In this document: one piece after another, positions 6,461-13,777 of the stretch | Numbering within the stretch: the stretch's first letter is position 1 | Layout: every line of letters begins with the position of its first letter | DNA from: CAHJXF01 sp038240015 | Lineage (GTDB): Bacteria; Pseudomonadota; Gammaproteobacteria; Burkholderiales; Burkholderiaceae_D | Assembly (NCBI GenBank): GCA_038240015.1 | Contig: JBBSEF010000060.1 | Location: forward strand, 1 to 18,255 | Direction of reading: 5' to 3' | DNA length: 18,255 bases | Position numbers and translations under genes: made by a program | Notes under the pieces: model-generated | Databases searched by the model: none | The model's input: the letters and a program-made list of their open reading frames with translations, nothing else | Told to the model about the DNA's origin: nothing

Positions 6461-7568
6461 CGTTCTCCCCATGCGAGGCGTAGTGCGCCAGGTCGCGCGC
6501 GATGGTGATTCCCAGTGAGTCCGCGAGCACCACGAGATCGTCGGGAGTTTTCGCGGTCCAGCCCATCGCGACGCGCGTCGATGGATGCACGAGCTTCAAC
6601 TTCCACGCGTGCAATGCCTGACGCGCAAACACGGGCGCGGCACGCTTGCTTCCATAGGTCGTGTCGCCGATCAGCGGGTGGCCTATCGCCTGCATGTGAA
6701 CGCGAATCTGATGCGTGCGTCCGGTCTCCAGTTTGCAGATCACGAGCGAGACCGTGCCTGCGTTCACCGTCTCGACCGACGTCAGCGTTTGGAAGCACGT
6801 TGTTGCCGATTTGGCTGCGGTCTTCGACGAGGCGTGCGCGGCGTCGTTCGGCGTGAACGCAGCCATCCGCGTGCGTTCTCGCGGGTCGCGTCCGATGGCG
6901 AGATCGACGCGACCGCTTCCTGGCGGCGTTCCGTGAACCAGCGCGACGTAGGTACGACCGACACTGCGCGCCTGCAACTGACGTACCAGATCGGTCTGCG
7001 CGATGACGGTCCTGGCCACGACCATCAATCCGCTGGTGTCCTTGTCGAGCCGATGCACGATGCCCGCTCGCGGAACCTGCGCGAGCGCCGGCGCGTGATG
7101 CAGCAAGCCGTTGAGCACGGTGCCGCTCCAGTTGCCGCTCGCGGGGTGGACCACCAACCCCGCGCGCTTGTCGATGACGATCAGCGCATCGTCTTCGTAA
7201 ACGATCGCCAGCGGTACTGCCTCGGGTGCGAACGCGGTCTCGTCGTCGGATGGCTGCGGCGCCACCGTCACTCTGTCGCCGGCCCACAATGCGCGGCGCG
7301 TCCCCGCGACTTCGTCGTTGACTTGAACGTGGCCCGCGGCGATCCAGCGTTGCAGGCGCGCGCGCGAATAGTCGGAAAGGCGACCGGCGAGCCACTTGTC
7401 AAGACGCTCGCCATTGGCACTCTCGTCGGCGATCAATTCGAGCGTCGCCGGCGCTGTCGAGCGTTCACCGCCTTCGTCCGCGGCCTCGGCAGCCGACCCC
7501 TGAGAGTCGAAGTCGTCATCGTCCCATCGGCTATACTCGTTCGCTTCGCTTGAAGTGGATTGCGGCAT
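6444..7568 (-). CDS. rluD: 23S rRNA pseudouridine synthase RluD
   Basis: RluD makes pseudouridines 1911, 1915 and 1917 in helix 69 of 23S rRNA. The 374-residue product has an acidic, low-complexity N-terminal extension (1-45, including WDDDDFD), an S4 RNA-binding domain (about 52-100), and the RluA-type catalytic domain with HRLDKDTSG (catalytic Asp175). Further family motifs are GRTYVALVHG, LETGRTHQIRVHMQAIGHPLIGD and FARQALHAW. It is longer than E. coli RluD (326) because of the N-terminal extension, which is common in Burkholderiales. Its ATG overlaps the bamD ATG on the other strand in a shared CATG, so its promoter must lie inside the bamD reading frame. Its 3' end overlaps pgeF. Confidence 0.93.
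   Translation of the reverse strand: MPQSTSSEANEYSRWDDDDFDSQGSAAEAADEGGERSTAPATLELIADESANGERLDKWLAGRLSDYSRARLQRWIAAGHVQVNDEVAGTRRALWAGDRVTVAPQPSDDETAFAPEAVPLAIVYEDDALIVIDKRAGLVVHPASGNWSGTVLNGLLHHAPALAQVPRAGIVHRLDKDTSGLMVVARTVIAQTDLVRQLQARSVGRTYVALVHGTPPGSGRVDLAIGRDPRERTRMAAFTPNDAAHASSKTAAKSATTCFQTLTSVETVNAGTVSLVICKLETGRTHQIRVHMQAIGHPLIGDTTYGSKRAAPVFARQALHAWKLKLVHPSTRVAMGWTAKTPDDLVVLADSLGITIARDLAHYASHGENDDANE
6465..6470 (-). promoter_or_regulatory. Ribosome binding site deciding the pgeF start, inside rluD
   Basis: GGGGAG on the minus strand is followed by AACG and then ATG at 6460. It lies within the last codons of rluD, so ribosomes ending rluD could re-initiate on pgeF. Confidence 0.65.
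7532..7537 (+). promoter_or_regulatory. Candidate -10 element for bamD
   Basis: TATACT matches the sigma-70 -10 consensus at five of six positions and sits 29 bp before the bamD ATG at 7567, within the first codons of rluD. No convincing -35 hexamer is found at 16-18 bp, so the call rests on the -10 and its position. Confidence 0.3.
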
Positions 7569-8454
7569 GAAGGACGAAGCTATTTTGAATGAAGCGCATC
7601 GCGTGGATGCGATCGCAAATCAGCCAACCCGGCCGACGCGGCGAAGGCAATCGGTACGCCGACTCGCTGTTGCCGGCATGGTCGCGCTGGCGACCGCGCT
7701 CATCACCACGCTGGGCGGCTGTGGATTGTTTTCGGGTGGAAGTACCGACAAAACCGCAGGCTGGACCGCACAGAAATTATATTCGGAAGCCGAAGACGAA
7801 TTGTCCGCGGGCGGATATGGCAACGCCATCAAGCTCTTCGAGACCTTGCAGTCCCGCTATCCGTTCGGCCGCTATGCGCAACAGGCGCAGATGGAAATCG
7901 CCTACGCGCAATGGAAGGACGGCGAGAAAGATCTTGCGATCGCCGCGGCCGATCGCTTCATCAAGCAATACCCCAACAGCCCCAACGCCGACTACGTCTA
8001 TTACCTGAAGGGGTTGATCAGCTTCAACGACAACCTCGGCATCCTCGGTTCGCTCGCGCGGCAGGATCTCACCGAACGCGACCCGAAGGCGTTGCGCGAT
8101 GCCTTCGATTCCTTTCGCGAACTGGCGACAAAATTTCCAGAGAGCAAATACAAGCCCGACGCGATCGTGCGCATGAAGTATCTGGTCAATGCACTGGCCG
8201 CGCATGAGGTCCACGTGGCGCGCTACTACCTGCGCCGCGGCGCCTATGTGGCCGCGGCCAATCGCGCACAGATCGTGGTTCAGCAATATCAGCAGGCGCC
8301 CGCGGTCCACGAGGCGTTGCAGGTCATGGTCGCGGCTTACGATGGGCTGGAGATGCCGGAACTGCGCGACGACGCGAAGCGTGTGCTCGACAAGAATTTT
8401 CCGATCGACGCCAACCCGGTCGCTGAGAAAAATCGGTGGTGGAAGTTCTGGTAG
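7567..8454 (+). CDS. bamD: Outer membrane assembly lipoprotein BamD (ComL/YfiO)
   Basis: BamD is an essential lipoprotein of the BAM complex, which inserts beta-barrel proteins into the outer membrane from the periplasmic face. With the start at 7567 the product has 295 residues. An Arg-rich n-region (RRRQSVRR), a hydrophobic segment (about 33-48) and a lipobox LGGC place the lipidated cysteine at 52. The +2 residue is Gly, so outer-membrane sorting is expected. The mature part consists of TPR-like repeats (AEDELSAGGYGNAIKLFETL, YAQQAQMEIAYAQ, DLAIAAADRFIKQYP), as in the family. The pre-lipobox region is unusually long; in-frame TTG (7585), GTG (7603) and ATG (7678) codons are alternatives. 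An AAGGA 10 nt before the TTG is worth noting. It is divergent from rluD, convergent with yoaA, and ends 7 bp from the yoaA stop. Confidence 0.93.
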   Translation: MKDEAILNEAHRVDAIANQPTRPTRRRQSVRRLAVAGMVALATALITTLGGCGLFSGGSTDKTAGWTAQKLYSEAEDELSAGGYGNAIKLFETLQSRYPFGRYAQQAQMEIAYAQWKDGEKDLAIAAADRFIKQYPNSPNADYVYYLKGLISFNDNLGILGSLARQDLTERDPKALRDAFDSFRELATKFPESKYKPDAIVRMKYLVNALAAHEVHVARYYLRRGAYVAAANRAQIVVQQYQQAPAVHEALQVMVAAYDGLEMPELRDDAKRVLDKNFPIDANPVAEKNRWWKFW

Positions 8455-8461
8455 TCGCGCG

Positions 8462-10603
8462 TTATCCATCGTCTTCAACGATTGCCTCTTCGCTTGAGGG
8501 ATCGCTCGTGTCGCCGCCCCGATCGAAGAAACTCGTAGCCACCAGCGCGTCGCGCGTCCTTCGAAACGGCGGCAGGCTCTGCCAGATGCGTCGGCCGTAA
8601 GGCTTCGTGACCAGGCGCGGATCGCAGATCATCAGCACACCGCGATCGGTTTCGTCGCGGATCAATCGTCCGGCGCCCTGCTTCAGGCTGAGCACCGCAG
8701 AGGGCAACTGATAGTCCATGAAGGGATTGCCGCCTCGTTTTGAAATCGCATCGAGGCGCGCGGCGAGCACCGGATCATCGGGCGGCGCGAACGGCAGCTT
8801 GTCGATCACCACCACCGACAGCGCGCGCCCGCGCACATCGACGCCTTCCCAGAAGCTCTGACTGCCGACCAGCACGGCATTGCCGGCGCGACGAAAGCGC
8901 TCGAGCAATTCGCTGCGGCTGCCGTCGCCTTGCACCAGCAGCGGAAAGTCGAGCCGCTCGGCTTCGATTCTCGCCTTGAGCCATTCGCCTGCGGCCTTGA
9001 CCGCGCGCAAGGTCGTGCACAGCAGGAAGGTGCGGCCACCCGCCGCGCGAATCACCGGCCACGCCGCTTCGACGACCGCGGTCGTGTAACGCGGCGACAT
9101 CGGATCGGGCAGGCCTTCGGGGAGATAGAGCAATCCTTGGGCGTCGTAGTCGAACGGGCTCGGCCAGCTCTTCGCGGTCGCGCTCGACAGTCCGAGCTGC
9201 GCCGCGAAATGTTCGAAGTCGTTCTTCACCGCGAGTGTGGCCGACGTGAAGATCCACGCGCGTGCATGGCTGTCGCGTTCCCGATTGAAGACCGCGGCGA
9301 CCGACAGCGGCGTTCGATGAAGCTGAAGACTGTGCGCGTAGGCTTCGATCCAGCGGATCGTGGCTGTCATTTCAACTGGGGCATCGGCAGCGGCGGCATC
9401 TTCATCGTCATCGCCGTCCTTCCAGCGCGCGAGGCGCTCGGCCAACTGCATCGCGCGGCGCCAGCACTGCTCGAGCGTCTCGGCGCGCTCGGCCTGCCGT
9501 TCGAGAATCGCAGCGAGTGCCAGCAACTCGCGATGGCTGTGCTCGATCGCGCCGTGCAACGGACTCGACGGCGCGATCTGATTCAGGTTGCGCCGCTGCA
9601 CGTCGCTGCCGAACGCCAGGCGCAAATCGCGAGCGGCCTTCTCGAGCGGCGCGATGGTGTCGGCCCACTGCATCGCGTCGCGCGCATGGGTATGGCCCTC
9701 GGCCAGTACGTCGCGCGCGAGTTCGAGCAACTGCGACGTCGAGACCGTCTCGCCGAAAAATAGTGTCGCGGTCTCGGCGAGCTGATGCGCTTCGTCGAAG
9801 ACCACCGTGTTCGCGGTGGGCAACAGATCAGTGATGCCCTCGTCGCGCAACACCAGATCGGCGAAGAACAGATGGTGGTTGACGACCACCACGTCGGCTT
9901 CCTGCGCCGCGCGGCGCGCCTTCATCACGAAGCACTCGCGGTAGTGCGCGCACTCGGCGCCCAGACAATTGTCGCGCGTGGAAGTGACCAGATTCCACAC
10001 CGGCGCCTGCTCGGGAACCTCAGACAATTCAGCGCGATCGCCGCTCGCACTCGCCTTGGCGAAACGTGCGATCGCTCGCAGGTGGATCGCATCCTGTCGT
10101 GAACTCAGACGACCGTTGTCCTGCGTGCGCTTGAGGTATTCGTGGCACACATAGTTGGCGCGGCCCTTCAACAAGGCGACCGTGACCGGCGCGCGCAATG
10201 CCGAGCGCACAGTGGGAATGTCCTTGCGGAACAACTGGTCCTGCAGCGTCTTGGTGCCGGTCGAGACGATCACCTTGCCGCCCCACAGCAGCGCCGGTAC
10301 GAGGTAGGCGAAGGTCTTGCCGGTCCCGGTGCCCGCCTCGGCGATCAGCGTGCCGCAGTCGTCGATCGCCGCAGCGACCGCGACGGCCATTTCGAGCTGC
10401 CCGTCGCGCGGACGATAAGCCGTGACTTGTTCGGCCAATGGCCCGGCCTCGGAAAAAATTTCCGCAAGCTGTGCGATGCGGTCGGGAGGGGATGAAGACA
10501 ACGAGGCTGAAAGTGAGAAAAAAATTTGAATTCGCGAGAGATGGGCGTGCAGGGTGTGAGAGCCGATCGTGCCGCACTCGCGACGCGATGCACTTCGATG
10601 CAT
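8462..10603 (-). CDS. yoaA: YoaA/DinG-family iron-sulfur DNA helicase
   Basis: This is an XPD-like superfamily 2 helicase (5'-3') of 713 residues from the ATG at 10603. It shows a Q-motif-like YRPRDGQLEMA, Walker A EAGTGTGKT (89-97) and VIVSTGTKTLQDQLFRKDIP. The four iron-sulfur cysteines are Cys153, Cys213, Cys218 and Cys224, and the DEAH box is at 270-273. The C-terminal motifs are VGSQSFWEGVDVRG and QGAGRLIRDETDRG. The motif wording is closer to E. coli YoaA, which works with HolC in tolerance to replication blocks, than to DinG. The start is unsure: the first 34 residues are poorly conserved and cross an A/T-rich patch (10510-10533), and a TTG at 10501 would give 679 residues. The ATG at 10603 lies 3 bp after the YdcH stop (TGA-TCG-ATG), which favours coupling. 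Confidence 0.92.
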   Translation of the reverse strand: MHRSASRRECGTIGSHTLHAHLSRIQIFFSLSASLSSSPPDRIAQLAEIFSEAGPLAEQVTAYRPRDGQLEMAVAVAAAIDDCGTLIAEAGTGTGKTFAYLVPALLWGGKVIVSTGTKTLQDQLFRKDIPTVRSALRAPVTVALLKGRANYVCHEYLKRTQDNGRLSSRQDAIHLRAIARFAKASASGDRAELSEVPEQAPVWNLVTSTRDNCLGAECAHYRECFVMKARRAAQEADVVVVNHHLFFADLVLRDEGITDLLPTANTVVFDEAHQLAETATLFFGETVSTSQLLELARDVLAEGHTHARDAMQWADTIAPLEKAARDLRLAFGSDVQRRNLNQIAPSSPLHGAIEHSHRELLALAAILERQAERAETLEQCWRRAMQLAERLARWKDGDDDEDAAAADAPVEMTATIRWIEAYAHSLQLHRTPLSVAAVFNRERDSHARAWIFTSATLAVKNDFEHFAAQLGLSSATAKSWPSPFDYDAQGLLYLPEGLPDPMSPRYTTAVVEAAWPVIRAAGGRTFLLCTTLRAVKAAGEWLKARIEAERLDFPLLVQGDGSRSELLERFRRAGNAVLVGSQSFWEGVDVRGRALSVVVIDKLPFAPPDDPVLAARLDAISKRGGNPFMDYQLPSAVLSLKQGAGRLIRDETDRGVLMICDPRLVTKPYGRRIWQSLPPFRRTRDALVATSFFDRGGDTSDPSSEEAIVEDDG

Positions 10604-10606
10604 CGA

Positions 10607-10804
10607 TCAGGCGGGAATGTCGGGAACGAGCTGAACTTGCAATTGAAGGATCTGATCCTTGATCTGCAGCTTCTTCTTCTTCAGGCGGCGCAACTGGAGT
10701 TCATCGTGGCCGGCCAATGCGGTGAGCCTGTCGATCACGTCGTCCAGATCGCCGTGCTCGACCTGGAGTTCGACGATGCGTCGCTGAATCGCTTGTTCAT
10801 CCAT
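10607..10804 (-). CDS. YdcH/DUF465-family small protein
   Basis: The 65-residue product begins MDEQAIQRRIVELQVEHGDL and continues with a heptad-like pattern, an HDELQLRRLKKKKLQIKDQI segment and an LVPDIPA end. It is almost entirely predicted helix with alternating charge, typical of the DUF465/YdcH family of short coiled-coil cytoplasmic proteins, which have no firmly established function. The frame is open further upstream to 10921, but the DEQ start at 10804 matches the family length and N-terminus. Its stop lies 3 bp before the helicase start, so the two are probably translated from one message. It is divergent from the PP2C gene across 80 bp that contain a 12 bp direct repeat. Confidence 0.88.
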   Translation of the reverse strand: MDEQAIQRRIVELQVEHGDLDDVIDRLTALAGHDELQLRRLKKKKLQIKDQILQLQVQLVPDIPA

Positions 10805-10810
10805 GTTGAC

Positions 10811-10838
10811 GAAGGCCCGGTGTGAAGAAGGCCCGGTG
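10811..10838. repeat. 12 bp direct repeat, period 16, in the ydcH-like/PP2C divergent promoter region
   Basis: GAAGGCCCGGTG occurs at 10811-10822 and again at 10827-10838, separated by TGAA. Both copies are perfect. They lie just upstream of the small coiled-coil gene and before the candidate PP2C -10, where they could be a tandem operator or a small tandem duplication. Confidence 0.7.
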
Positions 10839-10846
10839 ACGCATGC

Positions 10847-10852
10847 CATAAT
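10847..10852 (+). promoter_or_regulatory. Candidate -10 element for the PP2C gene
   Basis: CATAAT matches the -10 consensus at five of six positions and lies 38 bp before the ATG at 10885. The -35 region is weak (TGAAGA at 10823-10828, 18 bp spacing) and overlaps the direct repeat. Confidence 0.25.
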
Positions 10853-10884
10853 GCGCGAGAACCTATTGTAAAGCCGCAACGGCG

Positions 10885-11730
10885 ATGCTCGAACGACCAC
10901 AATCCGAAACCGGCTCCGCATCAGAGCGCTTGCGTATCACCGCCTGCACCGGTCAGCACATCGGCGACCGGGTCGAGCAGCAGGATCGAGTGGGAATTTT
11001 CACTTCGCGCCGCCTCGCGGACTCCGCGTTGTTCGTACTCGCCGACGGCATGGGCGGCAAGACCGGCGGCGCAATGGCCGCTCGACAGGTGATGAGCACC
11101 GCGAAAAATATTTTCGCGGAATACTCGGTGGGCGATTCGATCCACTCCCTTTTGACCGAGATCGTCAACGAGGCGCATCTCGTGATTCGCCTGTCGGCGC
11201 TAACGACCGAAAAAGAGCCTCACAGCACCATCGCCGCGATGGTGGTCCAACCCCATCGGGCCGACTGGGCTCATGTGGGCGACAGCCGCATCTATCGATT
11301 TCGGGGCGGCAAGCTGATCGGCCGTACCACCGATCATTCCTACGTAGAACAACTGGTCAATCAGGGCAAGCTCGATCCTCATGCCGCGCATGCGCATCGA
11401 CTCTCCAATCTGCTCACTCATGCGCTGGGCACCAGCAAGCAACCGTCGATCGATTTCGGCAACGTCGATTCGCTTACCTTGGGCGATACCTTCTTGATGT
11501 GCAGCGACGGGCTGTGGCACTACTTTTCCGATGCCGAGCTCTCGGCGGTGATGGGTACCTATTCGCCTCGCAAGGCTTCCGAGCGCTTGATCGAGCTCGC
11601 GCGTCAACGCGCCGAGGGAGGCGGGGACAACTGCACCCTGGCCATCGTGCGGCTGGAGCCTGTTGAAAGCGGCGACGATGCCGACAGCGAAATCCCCGCG
11701 CCGGCGCCGGAGAGAGCGCCGCGCTTCTGA
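10885..11730 (+). CDS. PP2C-family serine/threonine protein phosphatase
   Basis: PPM/PP2C phosphatases remove phosphate from Ser/Thr with a two-metal centre. The 281-residue soluble product keeps the metal ligands: Asp34 in EQQDRVG, Asp54-Gly55 in LADGMGGKTGG, the Asp in MCSDGLWHYF and the DN pair in EGGGDNCTLAIVR. A VGDSRIYRF strand lies between them. The last 25 residues are an acidic, Pro/Ala-rich tail. There is no signal peptide, membrane segment or fused kinase, and no Ser/Thr kinase or FHA gene lies within the window. It is therefore a stand-alone phosphatase whose substrate cannot be read from context. It is divergent from the YdcH-like gene and convergent with the exported-protein gene, with a strong hairpin in the gap. 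Active-site completeness is seen; activity is inferred. Confidence 0.93.
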   Translation: MLERPQSETGSASERLRITACTGQHIGDRVEQQDRVGIFTSRRLADSALFVLADGMGGKTGGAMAARQVMSTAKNIFAEYSVGDSIHSLLTEIVNEAHLVIRLSALTTEKEPHSTIAAMVVQPHRADWAHVGDSRIYRFRGGKLIGRTTDHSYVEQLVNQGKLDPHAAHAHRLSNLLTHALGTSKQPSIDFGNVDSLTLGDTFLMCSDGLWHYFSDAELSAVMGTYSPRKASERLIELARQRAEGGGDNCTLAIVRLEPVESGDDADSEIPAPAPERAPRF

Positions 11731-11732
11731 CG

Positions 11733-11759
11733 AGGGTCGCGCGGGCAGCGCGCGAGCCT
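11733..11759. terminator. GC-rich hairpin between convergent genes, no T-run
   Basis: TCGCGCG at 11737-11743 pairs perfectly with CGCGCGA at 11749-11755 around a GGCAG loop. After one G/G mismatch, AGG and CCT extend the stem. It sits in the 52 bp gap between two convergent stop codons, the place for a bidirectional terminator. Neither strand has a following U-run, so intrinsic termination would be weak. Confidence 0.35.
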
Positions 11760-11782
11760 GACTGCACCACCGACCGTACGCG

Positions 11783-12574
11783 TCAAGGCCTGGGGATCGG
11801 GACCGCGGGAACCACGGGGACCGCGCCCGCACTCTTTTGCGCGGCCAGGCTTTCGGTTTCTTTTTTTGCTTGCTGCTTCGCGCGTCGCGCGCGCTCGGTT
11901 TCCTTTTGTGCATGACGACGCGCGAGTTGATCGCGATGAACGGCCGCGTCCCTGATCTTGTCCGCCTGCCCGGTCGCATTCTTCGCGCGCTGCTCTGCGT
12001 TGGCCTCGGGACTGCCGGGCTTCGGGACCTTGACCAGCGGACGGTGCGTGGCGGTAGGTCGACCTGCGCGCGCGGCTTCCGACCGCGCGCGTTCGGACGA
12101 GTCGCGTTTCGCCTGCGCGCTCCGGTCTTCGAAGTTCTTGCTATTTCTCGCACGCACGTCGGCATCCGTTTTGGCGTTCGCGGAGCGATCGGCCTCTCGT
12201 TTTGCTCGTTCGGCTTCGATGCGATCGGCCTTGTCACGACGCCTGAAGCGATTGGCTTCGACCTCTACCGCGTCGATCTCGGAGAGCCGGTCGTGCCGCA
12301 GCGTGCGCGCCTGTTCGATACAGTCGTTGACCGCGAACTTCTTTTGGCACTCGTGCGCAGCGGCCTTGTAGTCTTTCTCCGCGCGCTGCTTTGCACCGCT
12401 CGTCACGGCGAGCGCGGCGTCGGCCTTTTCGTTGGAGGTGATCGACGATGGAGGAAAACGCTCGCGAAAGTTGTCGGGGCCCGCCGCCATCGCAACCACC
12501 GCGAAGGTTGACGCCAGAAACCACGCGAGGCACGCGAGGCCGGTACGACAAACGGTGCGGATGAAAGCGGACAT
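11783..12574 (-). CDS. Exported, highly charged helical protein of unknown function
   Basis: The 263-residue product starts at the ATG at 12574 with a signal peptide: n-region MSAFIRTVCR, hydrophobic core around LACLAWFLASTFAVV, likely cleavage after AMA near residue 30. The mature protein has PPSSITSNEKADAALA, then a two-cysteine helical segment (HECQKKFAVNDCIEQAR), then IDAVEVEANRFRRR. A long Lys/Arg/Glu/Ala-rich helix follows, ending in a Pro-rich tail (VPVVPAVPIPRP). The ITSNEKADAAL...C...KKF.VN.C...A pattern is one I associate with conserved hypotheticals of Burkholderiales; no function is known to me. The two cysteines could form a periplasmic disulfide. It lies 40 bp after zapE on the same strand and is probably the last gene of the odh transcript. 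The frame is open upstream to 12745, but the signal peptide fixes the start. Confidence 0.8.
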   Translation of the reverse strand: MSAFIRTVCRTGLACLAWFLASTFAVVAMAAGPDNFRERFPPSSITSNEKADAALAVTSGAKQRAEKDYKAAAHECQKKFAVNDCIEQARTLRHDRLSEIDAVEVEANRFRRRDKADRIEAERAKREADRSANAKTDADVRARNSKNFEDRSAQAKRDSSERARSEAARAGRPTATHRPLVKVPKPGSPEANAEQRAKNATGQADKIRDAAVHRDQLARRHAQKETERARRAKQQAKKETESLAAQKSAGAVPVVPAVPIPRP

Positions 12575-12614
12575 GGCGTGATTATCGACGATCACGAATC
12601 GCTCACAGCTCATT

Positions 12615-13721
12615 TCACAAATCCAGGCGCGCGGCGCGCCGTTCAGCGCGCAGGTATTCGACCGATTGCATTTCACGGATCCGACTGACCGTCCGTTGAA
12701 ACTCGTTGGCGAGCGCGCCCGACATGTAGAGATTTTCGGGCGCAACGGCTGCCGAGATGATCAACTTGATGCGACGGTCGTAGCACACGTCGATCAGCCA
12801 CGTGAAGCGTCGCGCTTCGGACGCCAGGGCCGCGCTCATCTGCGGCACGTCGGACACGAGCACGGTGTGAAAGCGATTGGCGAGTTCGAGATAGTCGTTC
12901 TGCGAACGCGGTCCGCCGCACAAGGTAGCAAAGTCGAACCACACCACCCCGCCCGCGCGGCGCAACGCGCGTATCGTGCGCGTCTCGATTTCGAGGCACG
13001 GATCTTCGTCGTGAATCTCGGCGACCGCATCGAAGGCCTTGCGCAACCCGCGATCGGTTGCCGCACCGAGCGGCGTGAGATACATGCGCGTCTGTTCCAG
13101 CGCTCGCGTGCGGTAATCGACGCCGCCATCGACGTTGAGGATGTCGAGCTTCTCTTCGATGAGGGCGATCGCGGGAAAAATGCGGTTCCGATGCAGGCCA
13201 TCGGGATAGAGCATGTCGGGCCGATAGTTGGACGTCATCACGAACACCGTGTCCAGCTCGAACAAGGCCGACAGCAATCGATGCAGGATCATCGCGTCGG
13301 CGATGTCGCTCACATGAAATTCATCGAAGCAGATCAGACGATACTTTCTTGCGACTCTTCGCGCGACCTCGTCGAGCGGATCGGCCATGCCCTTCAACTC
13401 ATCGAGCTCGCGATGCACGCCGCGCATGAATTCGTGAAAGTGGATGCGCGTCTTGCGGCGAAGCGGGGTCACCGAATAGAAGCTGTCCATCAGGAAACTC
13501 TTGCCGCGCCCCACGCCGCCCCACAGATACACGCCGCGAGGCGGCGGCGTGTGCAGCACCGACGAGTCGAGCGCCTTCATCAACGCGTTCGAGCGCCGCG
13601 CCTTGAACGCGACGAACTCTTCGTAGAGTTGTTGCAGACGATCCACCGCGACCCGTTGCGCGTTGTCGGCTTGAAAGCCGCGACGCGCGATCGCTTCTTC
13701 ATAGCATTCGCGAACATCCAT
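12615..13721 (-). CDS. zapE: Cell division ATPase ZapE (AFG1 family)
   Basis: ZapE is a cytoplasmic AAA-type ATPase related to mitochondrial AFG1/LACE1. In E. coli it associates with the division site and affects Z-ring stability under stress. The 368-residue product has Walker A GGVGRGKS (68-75), RIHFHEFM just after it, Walker B LICFDEFHVSD (Asp133-Glu134), and a sensor-1-like VFVMTSNY. The family block LYPDGLHRNRIFPAI and a C-terminal WLIDVCYDRRIKLIISA follow. Length and motif order are normal for the family. It lies 56 bp after lpdA, on the same strand, and is followed by the exported-protein gene. The pairing of zapE with odh genes is common in Burkholderiales and suggests shared transcription rather than a shared reaction. 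Confidence 0.94.
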   Translation of the reverse strand: MDVRECYEEAIARRGFQADNAQRVAVDRLQQLYEEFVAFKARRSNALMKALDSSVLHTPPPRGVYLWGGVGRGKSFLMDSFYSVTPLRRKTRIHFHEFMRGVHRELDELKGMADPLDEVARRVARKYRLICFDEFHVSDIADAMILHRLLSALFELDTVFVMTSNYRPDMLYPDGLHRNRIFPAIALIEEKLDILNVDGGVDYRTRALEQTRMYLTPLGAATDRGLRKAFDAVAEIHDEDPCLEIETRTIRALRRAGGVVWFDFATLCGGPRSQNDYLELANRFHTVLVSDVPQMSAALASEARRFTWLIDVCYDRRIKLIISAAVAPENLYMSGALANEFQRTVSRIREMQSVEYLRAERRAARLDL

Positions 13722-13743
13722 CGCGCTACCGGCTTCCCGATGG

Positions 13744-13764
13744 GGAACACGCGCGGAACACGCG
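13744..13764. repeat. 10 bp direct repeat between lpdA and zapE
   Basis: GGAACACGCG occurs at 13744-13753 and 13755-13764 with a single base between. It lies in the 56 bp gap upstream of zapE. It may be a replication-slippage duplication; no function is evident. Confidence 0.55.
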
Positions 13765-13777
13765 ATTGATCAAGGGC

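Noticed and set aside
6585..7553. Plus-strand open frame opposite rluD reaching toward bamD
   Set aside because: Antisense to conserved rluD sequence, with no motif and a composition typical of shadows.
8455..8461. Terminator between bamD and yoaA
   Set aside because: Only 7 bp separate the stop codons and no hairpin with a T-run is seen there.
10806..10811. TTGACG as a -35 element for the PP2C gene
   Set aside because: It is 35 bp from the CATAAT -10, far beyond usable spacing.
744..13721. A defence, toxin-antitoxin or mobile-element system hidden among the small genes
   Set aside because: The small proteins (84, 65 and 112 residues) are a membrane hypothetical, a YdcH-like protein and a PspC protein; there is no toxin fold, nuclease motif, integrase, att-like repeat or change in codon use.
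12666..13769. Plus-strand open frame of 367 codons opposite zapE
   Set aside because: Antisense shadow of zapE; its composition mirrors the complement of the zapE codons.
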